Source of the DNA: Lachnospiraceae bacterium
Lineage (GTDB): Bacteria; Bacillota; Clostridia; Lachnospirales; Lachnospiraceae
Length of the DNA: 64,000 bases
Direction: 5' to 3'
Assembly: GCA_910575835.1 (NCBI GenBank)
Contig: CAJTGB010000021.1
Location: forward strand, 1 to 64,000
The notes beneath the pieces were generated by a model, which made no database searches, was not told where the DNA came from, and was given only the letters and a program-made list of their open reading frames with translations. Shown here piece by piece: positions 14,261 through 24,100 of this stretch. Every line of letters begins with the position of its first letter. Position 1 is the first letter of the stretch. The position numbers and the translations under genes were made by a program.

Positions 14261-16065
14261 GTCGCAAATATCTCCTTATCTTTTATTTTTTTCTTGTAGC
14301 CTAAGGTGAACATCGGAGAGAACGCGTAGCCTTCCCGAATGTACCCATCGGCGTCGGAGGATGCCGTCATGGACACCTTTGTCTCGATCGCCGGAATTAC
14401 GGCGGATACGGCGGCGGCGCCCTGTAAGTTTTCTTCGCGGCAGCGGTACTCATAAGAGATGCTTTTCGGTTCGCTGCCTTCGCAGGTCAGGATAATGCCC
14501 GTCATATCCTCCGGGTATTCGGTTGTCCCGTAGCATGCCACCATGTATTCATTTAACTCGACCTCAGCAGCCGGATCGCTCATCGCAAGGACGGTACGTT
14601 CGATCTTGACGGAACCGCTCCCCTCCTCGAAGTATTCCCTGGTCTGCAGTGTCAGCGACAGATCCGAGAATTCTATGGTAACAGGATCGAGGGTCAGGAT
14701 ACGCGTCTTTCCTTCCCGGGAGAAATGCGCCTTCGTGCGGCACAGGCACAGATCTGCCTCTTCGCCCTGATAGCTCAGCTTCGCGCTTCGGATGGTACCT
14801 TCTCCGGCATAATGGGTAAAATATCCCGCCCGGTATTTCTCCTGGATCAGGAAGGGGTAGGAGGCGTCCTGTACATGCCTGGTCCCGATACCGACCTCCC
14901 AGCGAAGCTTGGCGGCATACGGACGGAGATCGAAGATCGCGCCGCCCTGATCCATGCTGACGCCGGCTCTCATATAAGGGTCGGTATACCAGAAGACCTG
15001 TTTGTCGGATCCGTAGAGGATATCCCGCCAGAGGGCGCATTCCGGTTCCGTATAGGTCTTCTTTTTACGGTAGTAGTCGGCGAATTCGGACATGGTCATA
15101 TCCGTCAATTTCCCCTCTTTCTTCAGATCTCCGTAATACTTACAGCCATCGGAATAGGATTTCAGAAGAAGCTCATAAGGAGCTTCCCAGCGTCCCATCT
15201 TGTTCATCCAGCCGGGACCGACGAACATCATATTATAAGCGTAGCCGTTGTTGTATTTCTCCTGTGCGCGGTACTGGTCGATCAGGTTGTAGAGATAGGG
15301 GAATTCCCATGTCTTCGTGTCGTAGATCATGCCGCGCAGGACATTCTGCGGGTGGGTTCCGAAGTTGGAGCCGTTACCGTCATAACAAGCGAGAAGATCC
15401 CGGGAAAGATGCGGGATCGCTACGATGCCGCTGTCTTCCGATTCATCCGCGGCCGGAGCATGGGTATTCTGTTTCGAGGGGATCCAGGGCGCCCACGGAC
15501 CGCCGTCGAACAGGGTGTACCAGGAATTATTGCAGGTATGGTATGCTTTCGGTCCTTCCTCCCAGCATGTAGCGACGGCGCATTTTACAGAAGGATAGGT
15601 TTCTTTGATATAGTTTGTCAGGTCTGCATCCATATAGTAGGAACCTGTAGACTCTGGATAGAACCCGAAGATATCGTGGAATTTGCCGAATACGTCGTCG
15701 ACGATCCGTTTCTTATCCTCCATGGAGAACATCCAGATGCAGAAGTCTTTGGTATTATATTTCTCTCGGAATTCCTCGCAGGGGAGTCCGAGAAGGGAGA
15801 GCGCGATCTCGTCTCCGTATACTTCGCGGTCGTTCTTGGCGATCGCGATGGCTTCCGCGTTAAAGAGAGACGCGTAGGTCATATGGATCGTGACCTTCAG
15901 CCCGTTTTCATGCGCAAGTCTCTGCTGGGTGCGAAAGATGTCCAGAGATTCGTTCAACAGCTTCTTATCTCCCATAGCTTCCTCTTTGCCATGTCCTGTC
16001 ACGGTAGCAGAATATTCTGGAACCATCTCGGGCCTGTGGATTACATTCAGAATAAATTCACTCAT
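14233..16065 (-). CDS. Unassigned large enzyme, probably carbohydrate-active
   Basis: The start is at ATG 16065, 7 nt behind AGGAGA; a longer frame to 16137 has no ribosome binding site and crosses a hairpin. The 610-residue protein has no signal peptide. The N-terminal half looks like an alpha/beta barrel of deacetylase or GH57-type form (GLKVTIHMTYASLF, DIFGFYPESTGSYYMDAD, and the aromatic motif GGPWAPWIPSK). The C-terminal half is beta-rich. It is the fourth gene of an operon with a sugar-binding protein and two permeases, so it likely acts on the imported oligosaccharide. The exact family is not recognised; catalytic residues cannot be named with confidence. Confidence 0.65.
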   Translation of the reverse strand: MSEFILNVIHRPEMVPEYSATVTGHGKEEAMGDKKLLNESLDIFRTQQRLAHENGLKVTIHMTYASLFNAEAIAIAKNDREVYGDEIALSLLGLPCEEFREKYNTKDFCIWMFSMEDKKRIVDDVFGKFHDIFGFYPESTGSYYMDADLTNYIKETYPSVKCAVATCWEEGPKAYHTCNNSWYTLFDGGPWAPWIPSKQNTHAPAADESEDSGIVAIPHLSRDLLACYDGNGSNFGTHPQNVLRGMIYDTKTWEFPYLYNLIDQYRAQEKYNNGYAYNMMFVGPGWMNKMGRWEAPYELLLKSYSDGCKYYGDLKKEGKLTDMTMSEFADYYRKKKTYTEPECALWRDILYGSDKQVFWYTDPYMRAGVSMDQGGAIFDLRPYAAKLRWEVGIGTRHVQDASYPFLIQEKYRAGYFTHYAGEGTIRSAKLSYQGEEADLCLCRTKAHFSREGKTRILTLDPVTIEFSDLSLTLQTREYFEEGSGSVKIERTVLAMSDPAAEVELNEYMVACYGTTEYPEDMTGIILTCEGSEPKSISYEYRCREENLQGAAAVSAVIPAIETKVSMTASSDADGYIREGYAFSPMFTLGYKKKIKDKEIFATWLNLEKAN

Positions 16066-16124
16066 TTTTTCATCTCCTGATACGCTCTCTTGACTGTGTG
16101 TATTCTTGTCAAAAGAGGGTAATA

Positions 16125-16172
16125 ATATATCCGGCAAGCAGCCCGCTTATGCGGGAAGCGTGCCGGATATAT
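16125..16172 (-). other. Nested hairpin between permease and enzyme genes
   Basis: ATATATCCGGCA (16125-16136) pairs perfectly with TGCCGGATATAT (16161-16172), and a second stem CCCGC/GCGGG (16142-16146 with 16151-16155) lies inside the loop. There is no T-run on the minus strand. It probably acts as an mRNA stabiliser, processing site or partial terminator between permease and enzyme genes. Confidence 0.55.
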
Positions 16173-16215
16173 ATAGTTCTGGTGCAGCGTCAGATATCCG
16201 CGGCGGTATGCATTA

Positions 16216-17046
16216 TTACTTGACAGCGCCGGTAATACCTTCTGCAAATTGTTTCTGTAATACAAAGAATACGATCATAGTAGGAATAGAACAGAACAGT
16301 ACGCCCATCATGATCATACCGTAATCGATCTTGTAACCGCCGATCGTGTTGGCGATCAACATTACCATGTTAAGCGATTTGCCGTCTGTCATGATTACCT
16401 TCGGCCACAGGTATGCGTTCCATGAATTCATGAATGTGATAACAGCCGCCGCCGCATAGGTCGATCTCATAGTCGGGAAGAACATGCGGAAGAAGATCTG
16501 TATCTCATTCAGGCCGTCGATACGTGCAGCTTCGATGATGTCGATCGGGAATGCCCTTGCGTTCTGACGGAACATCATGATCATGAACGGCGTCGATATC
16601 ATCGGAAGGAAGAAACCGATCGTTGTGTTCAGAAGCTTTGCCTTCGAAAACATCTGGAACAGAGGGATCATAGTCGCAACCTGAGGAACCATCATTGCAA
16701 GCAGAAGGATAGAGAACAGCTTATCTTTCCATTTGTCATGGTAAACCTCGAATCCGTAACCTGCCAGTGAGCAGATGAACAGACATATGATCGTCACGGA
16801 GATGGCATATACGAAAGAATTGGTCATCGCACGTGCCAACGGCTGCTGGGCAACCAGATTCCGAAAGTTCTCTGCTGCGAACGCACCCGGCATCAGGCGT
16901 CCTTTGGAGATGTCGATATAGTTATTCGTAGCAGCGGATATCATCCACAGGAACGGAAACACTGAGATGATGGAGAAAATCGTCAAAAATATGTAGGTAG
17001 GAATCAGTCTGCGCTGAATCATGGATTTGTTCTTCTTCTCAGTCAC
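16216..17046 (-). CDS. Carbohydrate ABC transporter permease (MalG type)
   Basis: About 276 residues with six hydrophobic segments. The conserved cytoplasmic EAA loop is IIEAARIDGLNEIQIFFRMFFP. The GTG at 17046 is favoured as start because AGG lies 8 nt upstream and it overlaps the previous stop by 8 bp (GTGACTGA); a GTG at 17055 is an alternative. It pairs with the MalF-type subunit encoded just upstream. No ATPase gene is present, so a shared MsmX-type ATPase encoded elsewhere is expected, as is common for Firmicute CUT1 systems. Confidence 0.92.
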   Translation of the reverse strand: MTEKKNKSMIQRRLIPTYIFLTIFSIISVFPFLWMISAATNNYIDISKGRLMPGAFAAENFRNLVAQQPLARAMTNSFVYAISVTIICLFICSLAGYGFEVYHDKWKDKLFSILLLAMMVPQVATMIPLFQMFSKAKLLNTTIGFFLPMISTPFMIMMFRQNARAFPIDIIEAARIDGLNEIQIFFRMFFPTMRSTYAAAAVITFMNSWNAYLWPKVIMTDGKSLNMVMLIANTIGGYKIDYGMIMMGVLFCSIPTMIVFFVLQKQFAEGITGAVK

Positions 17047-17932
17047 GTGTATCACCTACTTTCAGATTAATAAATGCCAAGATTGCTACAATGATAAATA
17101 CAAAGAATGCCATAGCGCTTCCATAACCAAAGTTCGGGGCACGCAGGAAACATGTATTGTAAATATAATGGGACATTGTGATCGTCGCATTGGCAGGTCC
17201 GCCGTTTGTCAGGTTGACAGACTCGTCGAACAGCTGCAATGTACCGTTGATCGACATAATGAACGTCATAATAATAGTCGGTTTCAGGAGCGGTACGGTA
17301 ATCCCCCAGAAGGTCTTCCATCCGTTGGCGCCGTCGATCTTCGCGGCCTCGTATACGGAATATTCGATGTTCTGGAGACCGGCTAGGTAGAATACCATGT
17401 TATAGCCAGTCCATCTCCAGACCAGCGCGATGATGATCACCATCTTCGCCGACCAGGCGGTACCGAGGAAATTATATCCCTGACTCAGCAATCCTAATTT
17501 AACCAGAGCGTTGTTAACAAGACCGTCCTGCGCGAACAGGAAACGGAAAATGATCGCATAGGAAACCAGAGACGTTGCGCAAGGCAGGAATACACAGGTA
17601 CGGAACAGACCTTTAAAACGAAGATCCCTGTTGTTCAGAAGCTGTGCAAGCAGGATAGCGAGCACCAGCATGATCGGTACCTGGATTGCCAGATAGAAAA
17701 ACGTGTTGCCGACGGAGCGAAGGAACACCCTGTCCTGAAACATACGCGCATAGTTGGAAAAGCCGGTAAATCTGTAGTTAGCGCCTTTACCTGTCTGCAA
17801 CGAGAGGATAAAGGCCCTTATCATGGGATAAAAACTCATGACTGCAATCATCAGGGTTGCCGGGGTGAGGAAAGCCCAACCGGCGGCTTTCTGCTTTGCA
17901 ATCAGGGTCATACCTTTCTTTTTCTGTTCCAT
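17039..17932 (-). CDS. Carbohydrate ABC transporter permease (MalF type)
   Basis: A 297-residue inner-membrane protein. ATG 17932 is chosen as start because AAGGGGG lies 8 nt upstream; a TTG two codons earlier is less likely. The EAA loop reads VYEAAKIDGANGWKTFWGIT, followed by PLLKPT. Six membrane segments are visible. It forms a heterodimer with the MalG-type subunit. A terminator-like hairpin separates it from the binding-protein gene, which would let the binding protein be made in excess. Confidence 0.92.
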   Translation of the reverse strand: MEQKKKGMTLIAKQKAAGWAFLTPATLMIAVMSFYPMIRAFILSLQTGKGANYRFTGFSNYARMFQDRVFLRSVGNTFFYLAIQVPIMLVLAILLAQLLNNRDLRFKGLFRTCVFLPCATSLVSYAIIFRFLFAQDGLVNNALVKLGLLSQGYNFLGTAWSAKMVIIIALVWRWTGYNMVFYLAGLQNIEYSVYEAAKIDGANGWKTFWGITVPLLKPTIIMTFIMSINGTLQLFDESVNLTNGGPANATITMSHYIYNTCFLRAPNFGYGSAMAFFVFIIVAILAFINLKVGDTRD

Positions 17933-18006
17933 TTTCAAACCCCCTTGGTTCTCAAAGCTTGTTACTTTTTGCGGTCAAAGACCGCAATATGGTAAATTTT
18001 GTGTAC

Positions 18007-18035
18007 AAAAAGGGGAACCGCATGGCGGTTCCCCT
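18007..18035 (-). terminator. Intrinsic terminator/attenuator after the binding-protein gene
   Basis: On the minus strand AGGGGAACCGC, loop CAT, GCGGTTCCCCT is a perfect 11-bp stem (plus 18011-18021 with 18025-18035) followed by five T. It lies 20 bp behind the binding-protein stop and before the permeases, so it should reduce permease transcription relative to the binding protein. Confidence 0.85.
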
Positions 18036-18055
18036 GCGTGTTTTATAACAACATC

Positions 18056-19387
18056 TTATTGATAGTAGAATTCGGCATCTGCCTGAGCCTGCTCTAAGGT
18101 TGAATCTGCATCTGCTCCGGTCATGATATCCTGAATTGCTGTAGAGATAACCTCACGAACGTCATAGTAGTAAGCGCTTGTGTTGTTGGTAGGCGTCAGC
18201 TCAGCATATTCTACGATCGTAGAGTAGATCGGCTTGTCATTCCAGAATTCCTGCGGCGCCTGATAAGCTTCTGATTCGCCGGCAGGTCCCCATGTACCGA
18301 TCGCACCTGTTGTAGGAAGGATGTTTGAATACAGGTCTTCGCTTCCTGCGAATGTTTTGGCAAGGAAATCGAAAGCAAGGTCTGTGTTCTTGCAGTTAGA
18401 GGTTACATACCAGGAAGAACCGCCGTTGTTGGAGTAGTTCGTTGCATCTGCAGTCTTAACCAGCTTAGGCATATTGGTGATCTCCCACAGGCCTGCTGTG
18501 TCTTCCATACCCATGATCGTAGCCATGATCCAGTTACCGTTGATAGTTCCTGCACACTGCTCGTTAGTAATAGAGGATACATACTCATCCCACTCATTAA
18601 CCTCATAGAAGATACCTTCTTTTACCATCTTCTGATAGATATCGATACACTCATTCAGAGGATCGTTGCCAACCAGATTCGGTGTGCCGTCTTCGTTGAA
18701 CAGGGAAGCGCCGGCGGACTGAAGCATCATCATGATGATATCCTGGCTGTTAGCCTGTCCTGATAACATGTATTTGCCGGTCTTCTCCTTTACTACCTTG
18801 CCGATCTCGATGAACTTATCCCAGTCGATATCGGTGATGTCAGCGATAGTATATCCGGCTTCATCAAGGATGTCTGTACGATAACAGGAAACAACCGCAC
18901 CGTTATCGAATGGAACACCATAGTTCTTGCCGTCAACTGTGGAGTAACTCAGCTTACCTTCTGCAAACTGTGAAAAATCAATTCCGCTGTCAGACAGGTC
19001 TGTAAATGCTTCCGGGTAGAATGAAACGAACTTCTGATAGGAGTTGTCCTGCATCAGAACGATGTCCGGCATAGTACCGAAGTCCCCGGACTCTGCACAG
19101 GTCTGAAGCTTAGTCTCGCAGTCGTCAGACAGAGTCTCAACGACTTCCAGTTCAAACTTGTCATTCACGGTCTCCTTGTAGATCTTGCCGGCTTCTTCGA
19201 TTGCCGGGATGTTGAATGCCGGATCCCAGGTCCATACAACCAGCTTATCCCCGCCTGAGGAGCCGCCTTCATCAGAACCGGAATCCCCACTGCCGGAACT
19301 GCCGTCGTCTGAACCGCCGCCGCCGCAGGCAGCAAGTGAAAATGCCATGGCTCCTACGAGTAATACTGAAAGTAACTTTTTCTTCAT
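18056..19387 (-). CDS. Sugar ABC transporter substrate-binding lipoprotein
   Basis: A 443-residue protein with a lipoprotein signal peptide and lipobox (FSLAAC, modified Cys at residue 21), then a Gly/Ser-rich linker. The mature part is a type-1 extracellular solute-binding fold (LVVWTWDPAF, GVPFDNGAVVSCYRTDIL and INGNWIMATI). It captures an oligosaccharide outside the cell and delivers it to the two permeases encoded downstream. The start follows AAAAGGAGGAC. A minus-strand TATAAT (plus 19427-19432) upstream may be its -10 box. Substrate unknown; the neighbouring hexosaminidase and beta-galactosidase suggest a GlcNAc/Gal-containing glycan. Confidence 0.93.
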   Translation of the reverse strand: MKKKLLSVLLVGAMAFSLAACGGGGSDDGSSGSGDSGSDEGGSSGGDKLVVWTWDPAFNIPAIEEAGKIYKETVNDKFELEVVETLSDDCETKLQTCAESGDFGTMPDIVLMQDNSYQKFVSFYPEAFTDLSDSGIDFSQFAEGKLSYSTVDGKNYGVPFDNGAVVSCYRTDILDEAGYTIADITDIDWDKFIEIGKVVKEKTGKYMLSGQANSQDIIMMMLQSAGASLFNEDGTPNLVGNDPLNECIDIYQKMVKEGIFYEVNEWDEYVSSITNEQCAGTINGNWIMATIMGMEDTAGLWEITNMPKLVKTADATNYSNNGGSSWYVTSNCKNTDLAFDFLAKTFAGSEDLYSNILPTTGAIGTWGPAGESEAYQAPQEFWNDKPIYSTIVEYAELTPTNNTSAYYYDVREVISTAIQDIMTGADADSTLEQAQADAEFYYQ

Positions 19388-19544
19388 AATCTTTGTCCTC
19401 CTTTTAAAAGCACTTTGTATAAGGTTATTATATCAGTATAAATGGGCGTATAGTTTGCAGAATCGACTGTATAGTGATCAAATTCAACCATTAATAGTGC
19501 TTTTGTATGGGATTCGACAAGATATGATGTTTTTTTTGGTTAAT

Positions 19545-20054
19545 TTATAAGAATACTCTGTCGGGATACCGTCTTTTGATCATTTGAAGCATATTGTCGT
19601 TCAGATCAAGGAGCAGCTTGATTTTTTCTTTATTTTCCGTAATGATCATCGTGTAGAAGGGGGTATCCTCCTCGTAGGAAGTATAGTCGTATTTGGGAAG
19701 CCGGATACTGCCGCCGTTCCTGCGGTATCTGGCCACGGAGTCATGCCAGTTGGGCGCAAGGACTTCCAGGGCATCCATATCCAGATAATGGGCGGATCTG
19801 CGGTGTTTTTTTCCAAAGATCACATCGATGGTCAGATGGTTATCCTCCAGGATGTATTCGTATTCCTTCTGGCTGTAGGTGTTGTAGAAGTAATAAAGCG
19901 CCACAAGAAGAAAGCCCGGAAGCATGAAGCCCTGGGAGAGAATGATGCCGAGCAGCAGAAGAATCACCGCGAAAATGAGCATGACTGTGCGGAGAACGCC
20001 TGTCAGCGGTTTCGGTTTGCGGATTACCTGTTCTACGATCTTATAATTGTACAT
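19545..20054 (-). CDS. Small membrane protein (DUF6106-like)
   Basis: A 169-residue protein with two adjacent membrane helices (VMLIFAVILLLLGIILS and MLPGFLLVALYYFYN), then a ~100-residue cytoplasmic beta-rich domain (YEYILEDNHLTIDVIFGKKHRR, split here, and LDMDALEVLAP). The arrangement resembles bacterial PH-like two-helix membrane proteins recalled as DUF6106; not verified. The start follows AGGAGGTCATCAA. No clear link with the sugar genes on either side. Confidence 0.65.
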   Translation of the reverse strand: MYNYKIVEQVIRKPKPLTGVLRTVMLIFAVILLLLGIILSQGFMLPGFLLVALYYFYNTYSQKEYEYILEDNHLTIDVIFGKKHRRSAHYLDMDALEVLAPNWHDSVARYRRNGGSIRLPKYDYTSYEEDTPFYTMIITENKEKIKLLLDLNDNMLQMIKRRYPDRVFL

Positions 20055-20112
20055 TTGATGACCTCCTGGTTTTAATAATATGTAAGAAGCTTAGGGCAAA
20101 AGGTATTCGGCC

Positions 20113-20919
20113 CTAATTGAGCTTGCGGAATTCGAGGGGCGTGATCCCGGCGGCTTTTTTGAACATGGCGATAAAATGGCTGGTATCGGTGAAACCGGTC
20201 CTGCGGGCGATCTGCTGGACCTCCATACGCGGGTCGGAGACCAGGAATTCCCTGGCACGGTTGATCCGGTAGACAGTCAGGTATTCGTAGACCGAACAGC
20301 CAAGGAAACGCCTGAACAGACGGGACAGGTATTGGGGAGTGATATAGACCTTCCGGCTTAATTCCTGTACGGTAAGTTCTGATGCGTAGCGGGCTTCGAT
20401 ATCTTTTAGCACCGGTTCTACATAACGCAGATACAGAGGTTCCTTGGCAAGTACGCGTGCATGCGTGGTATCTGCAAAATGCATCAGAAGACAATAGCAT
20501 CTGATGGACAGTGTATGTGAATCAGAGGACAGGGAATCCCATTCTCTCATGATACTGTCGATCATGCCGCGGATGCGGGCGCCCTGCTCCTTTTCTATCA
20601 ATATGAAGGGCCTGTTTCCGACCATATTGCCGATACTGCCGCTGATGGTGCCGGTAAAGGTGGCGAAGGAGGTAAACCATTCTTCGCTGTCCTTTACATA
20701 GGAATGCTTTAGAAAAGGCGCGATCAGGATCCCTTCCCCTTCGTTCAGGATATAGTCTTGTTCCTGGATTCGGATGATCCCCCGCCCCTGTTCTGTATGC
20801 AGGTAGTGATAGAGGGGATAGCCTGTAGGACGCAGTACGCGGTCCTGACTCCAGCGATTCCCGATGGAGTCGAAGATGAACGGCTCGTTGACGGGAGAAT
20901 TTCTAAAATGTATGGGCAT
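20113..20919 (-). CDS. AraC-family transcriptional regulator
   Basis: About 268 residues. ATG 20919 is preferred as start because CAGGTGA lies 5 nt upstream; an upstream TTG extends it by six codons. An N-terminal cupin-like sensor (YPLYHYLHTEQGRGIIRIQ and ILIAPFLKHSY) precedes the double helix-turn-helix (LTVQELSRKVYITPQYLSRL and VQQIARRTGFTDTSHFIAMF, ending ITPLEFRKL). It is divergent from the GH2 beta-galactosidase gene, with an 18-bp palindrome between them, and is likely its activator. Confidence 0.92.
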   Translation of the reverse strand: MPIHFRNSPVNEPFIFDSIGNRWSQDRVLRPTGYPLYHYLHTEQGRGIIRIQEQDYILNEGEGILIAPFLKHSYVKDSEEWFTSFATFTGTISGSIGNMVGNRPFILIEKEQGARIRGMIDSIMREWDSLSSDSHTLSIRCYCLLMHFADTTHARVLAKEPLYLRYVEPVLKDIEARYASELTVQELSRKVYITPQYLSRLFRRFLGCSVYEYLTVYRINRAREFLVSDPRMEVQQIARRTGFTDTSHFIAMFKKAAGITPLEFRKLN

Positions 20920-20990
20920 ACTTGTCACCTGTTTCAAAATGTTATATTATTTAGTTTAACATACTACACTTTTTCTTGTCCATCTATAAT

Positions 20991-21063
20991 ATAATGATAC
21001 TAGATATTTTAGGATCGCGCGAGCATGAAATGCAGAGCGGTCCGTGTATCATTATAATGATAC
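20991..21063 (+). promoter_or_regulatory. Operator-like palindrome in the araC/beta-galactosidase intergenic region
   Basis: GTATCATTATAATGATAC (21046-21063) is a perfect 18-bp palindrome that contains a TATAAT-like box. A half-site identical to its right arm (ATAATGATAC) lies at 20991-21000. Two copies of one arm in a divergent control region suggest a regulator site shared by the AraC gene and the beta-galactosidase gene. Confidence 0.6.
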
Positions 21064-21117
21064 CAGGGACAGATGTTTCTAACTTTATTTCATTTCATTT
21101 ACAGGAGGAAGTCATTT

Positions 21118-24100
21118 ATGAGCCATATTTTCGATTATGAGAAGTTAAAAGATCCGCAGTATTTCCGGGATGGAAGGCTGGACGCCCATTCAGATCACAG
21201 ATATTATGCCCGGCCGCTGGACGCGGAAGCGGATCATGAGAGCTTCAAAGAGAGTCTGAACGGATTGTGGAAGTTTCATTATGCCAGAAATTACAAGTCT
21301 GCGGTGCAGGGATTTGAGGCGGCGGATTACTGCTGCAAGTCATGGGACGACATCCATGTTCCGGCGCATATCCAGATGGAAGGATATGATGTGCCGCAGT
21401 ATGCGAATGTGCAGTATCCCTGGGAAGGACACGACGACATCAAGCCGGGAGAGATTCCAGAGTATTTCAACCCGGTTGCAAGTTATGTGAAGTATTTTAC
21501 CGTACCGGAGAGGATGAAGGGCAGAAGGCTTTTTATCTCCTTCCAGGGAGCGGAGAGCGGACTTGCGCTGTGGCTGAACGGTGAATTCATAGGATACAGT
21601 GAGGATACATTTACGCCGTCAGAATTCGAACTGACCGACTATGTGACGGAAGGGGAGAATAAGCTGGCGGCACAGGTCTTCAAGTGGACTGCTTCAAGTT
21701 GGTGCGAGGATCAGGATTTCTACCGTTTCTCAGGTATCTACAGGGATGTGTACCTGTATACGGTGCCGGATGTGCATGTGAGGGATCTTGGGATCCGTGC
21801 GGTCCCGGATGAGACCTTGAAGAAAGCGGCGCTTGATATTCAGATGGAGATGATGATCTCCGGGAACGCCGAAGCAGGGAAGGCAGTATTCTGTCTTGAA
21901 AGAGACGGACAAGTCATCTTCCGGGAGGAGAAGCAGCTTAAGGCAGAGAACGCCTATTCCTGGACGGTGGAGGAGCCGAAGCTTTGGAGTGCGGAAGAGG
22001 CGAATCTCTATGATCTGACGATCGAGATCTATGACGCCGAAGGCAGACTTCAGGAGATCATCCCGGAGAAGGTTGGGTTCAGGCGCTTCGAGATGAAGGA
22101 TCATATCATGACTCTGAACGGGAAGAGGATCGTGTTCAAGGGCGTGAACCGCCATGAGTTCAGCGCCGTGAGCGGGCGTAATGTGAGTGAGGCAGAGCTT
22201 CGCAAGGATCTGGAGACTATGAAGCGCAATAATATCAATGCGATCCGTACCTGTCATTATCCAGATGCGTCCCTGATCTACAGACTGTGTGATGAATACG
22301 GTATCTACATGATCGATGAGAATAACCTGGAATCCCACGGAACCTGGGATACGGGGATGATGACCGGCGATTTCAGCGAGGTGGTTCCCAATGACAGGCC
22401 GGAGTGGCTTGAGATGATGCTGGACCGTGTGAACTCCACTTATCAGCGGGATAAGAATCATCCGGCGATCCTGATCTGGTCCTGCGGAAATGAATCCTAC
22501 GGCGGCAAGGACATCTATGAGATGTCGCAGCTCTTCAGGAAGCTTGACCCGACCCGTCTGGTTCATTATGAAGGAGTGCATCATGACCGCCGGTATAATG
22601 ACACCAGTGATATGGAGAGTCAGATGTATACGCCGGTAGAAGGGATCAAGGAATTCCTTGCCAAGGACAGAAGCAAGCCGTTTATCTGCTGTGAATATAC
22701 GCATGCCATGGGGAATTCCTGCGGCGCCATGCATAAATATACCGATCTTACGGATACGGAGCCTCTGTATCAGGGCGGATTTATCTGGGATTATATCGAT
22801 CAGTCCATCTATAAGAAGGACCGTTACGGTAAGGATTTCCAGGCTTATGGCGGCGACTTCGGCGAGCGTCCGACGGATTATAATTTCAGCGGCAACGGAA
22901 TCGTATACGGAGATCGTGAAGCATCCCCGAAGATGCAGGAAGTGAAGTTTAATTATCAGAATATTACGGCAGAGGTCGGCCGGTCAGAGGTCAAAGTTAT
23001 CAACAAGAATCTGTTCGTGAATACAGATACCTTCGAGTGCCGGGTCACTGTAGCGAGGGACGGCAAGGTTGTAAGACGGGCTGCTCTTGAAACCTGTGTA
23101 GAGCCTCTTACATCAGAAGTTTATGCGCTTCCGGTTCCTGAGGAGGTTGTTGCCGGAGAGTATACGGTTACGGTTTCCTTCCATACGAAGGAAGACCAGA
23201 TCTGGGCGCAGAGAGGACACGAGGTTGCGTTCGGACAGTATGTGTACTCGGTCGAGGACGCGTCATGTGCCTGCGAGGGCGCTTGCTGCAAGGGTATGGC
23301 GAAGGCCTGCAGGAAGGGCGTGACAGTGATACAGAGCACGCATAATATCGGTGTGAGAGGGGAACATTTTGAAGTGATGTTTTCCATCCTGTCAGGAGGT
23401 CTGGTATCTTACCGGTACGCCGGAAGAGAGATGCTGGAGGCAGTACCGAAGCCGAATTTCTGGAGGGCGCCGGTCGATAATGACTGCGGGAATCAGATGC
23501 AGGGCCGCTATGCACAGTGGAAGATCGCAAGTATGTATATATCCCACAAAGCGCCGGGAGAGGAACTGTTTGCTCCATGCAGGCCGGAAGTCAAGGTGAA
23601 TTCAGACAGCGCCGAAGTTGCGTTCACATATAATCTCTGTACGATACCGGCGGCGCAGTGCCGGGTTGCCTACGAGGTATTCGGGGACGGCTGCGTGAAG
23701 ACGACCCTTACCTATGATCCGGTAAAGGAACTGGGAGATATGCCGGAATTCGGTATGATGTTTAAGCTGAGCGCCGATTATGATCATGTGAAATGGTATG
23801 GGCTTGGACCTGCCGAGACCTATGCGGACCGTAAGAAGGGGGCGAAGCTTGGTATCTATGAGAATCTGGTGAAGGATAATATGGCGGCATATCTTGTTCC
23901 GCAGGAATGCGGCAGCAAGGAAGAGGTAAGGTATGCGGAAGTTTGCGACCGCAAAGGCCGGGGAATGCGTTTTGCCATGACCAGTGAGAACGGACCGATG
24001 ACCTTCTCGGCTCTGCCGTATACGCCTCATGAGCTAGAGAATGCAATGCATCCGTATGAGCTTCCGGAGGTGCACTATACAGTTGTGCGCGCCGCGAAAG

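Noticed and set aside
14725-16080. 451-codon plus-strand frame opposite the unassigned enzyme gene
   Set aside because: The minus-strand frame has a ribosome binding site, operon context and protein-like motifs; the plus frame has none.
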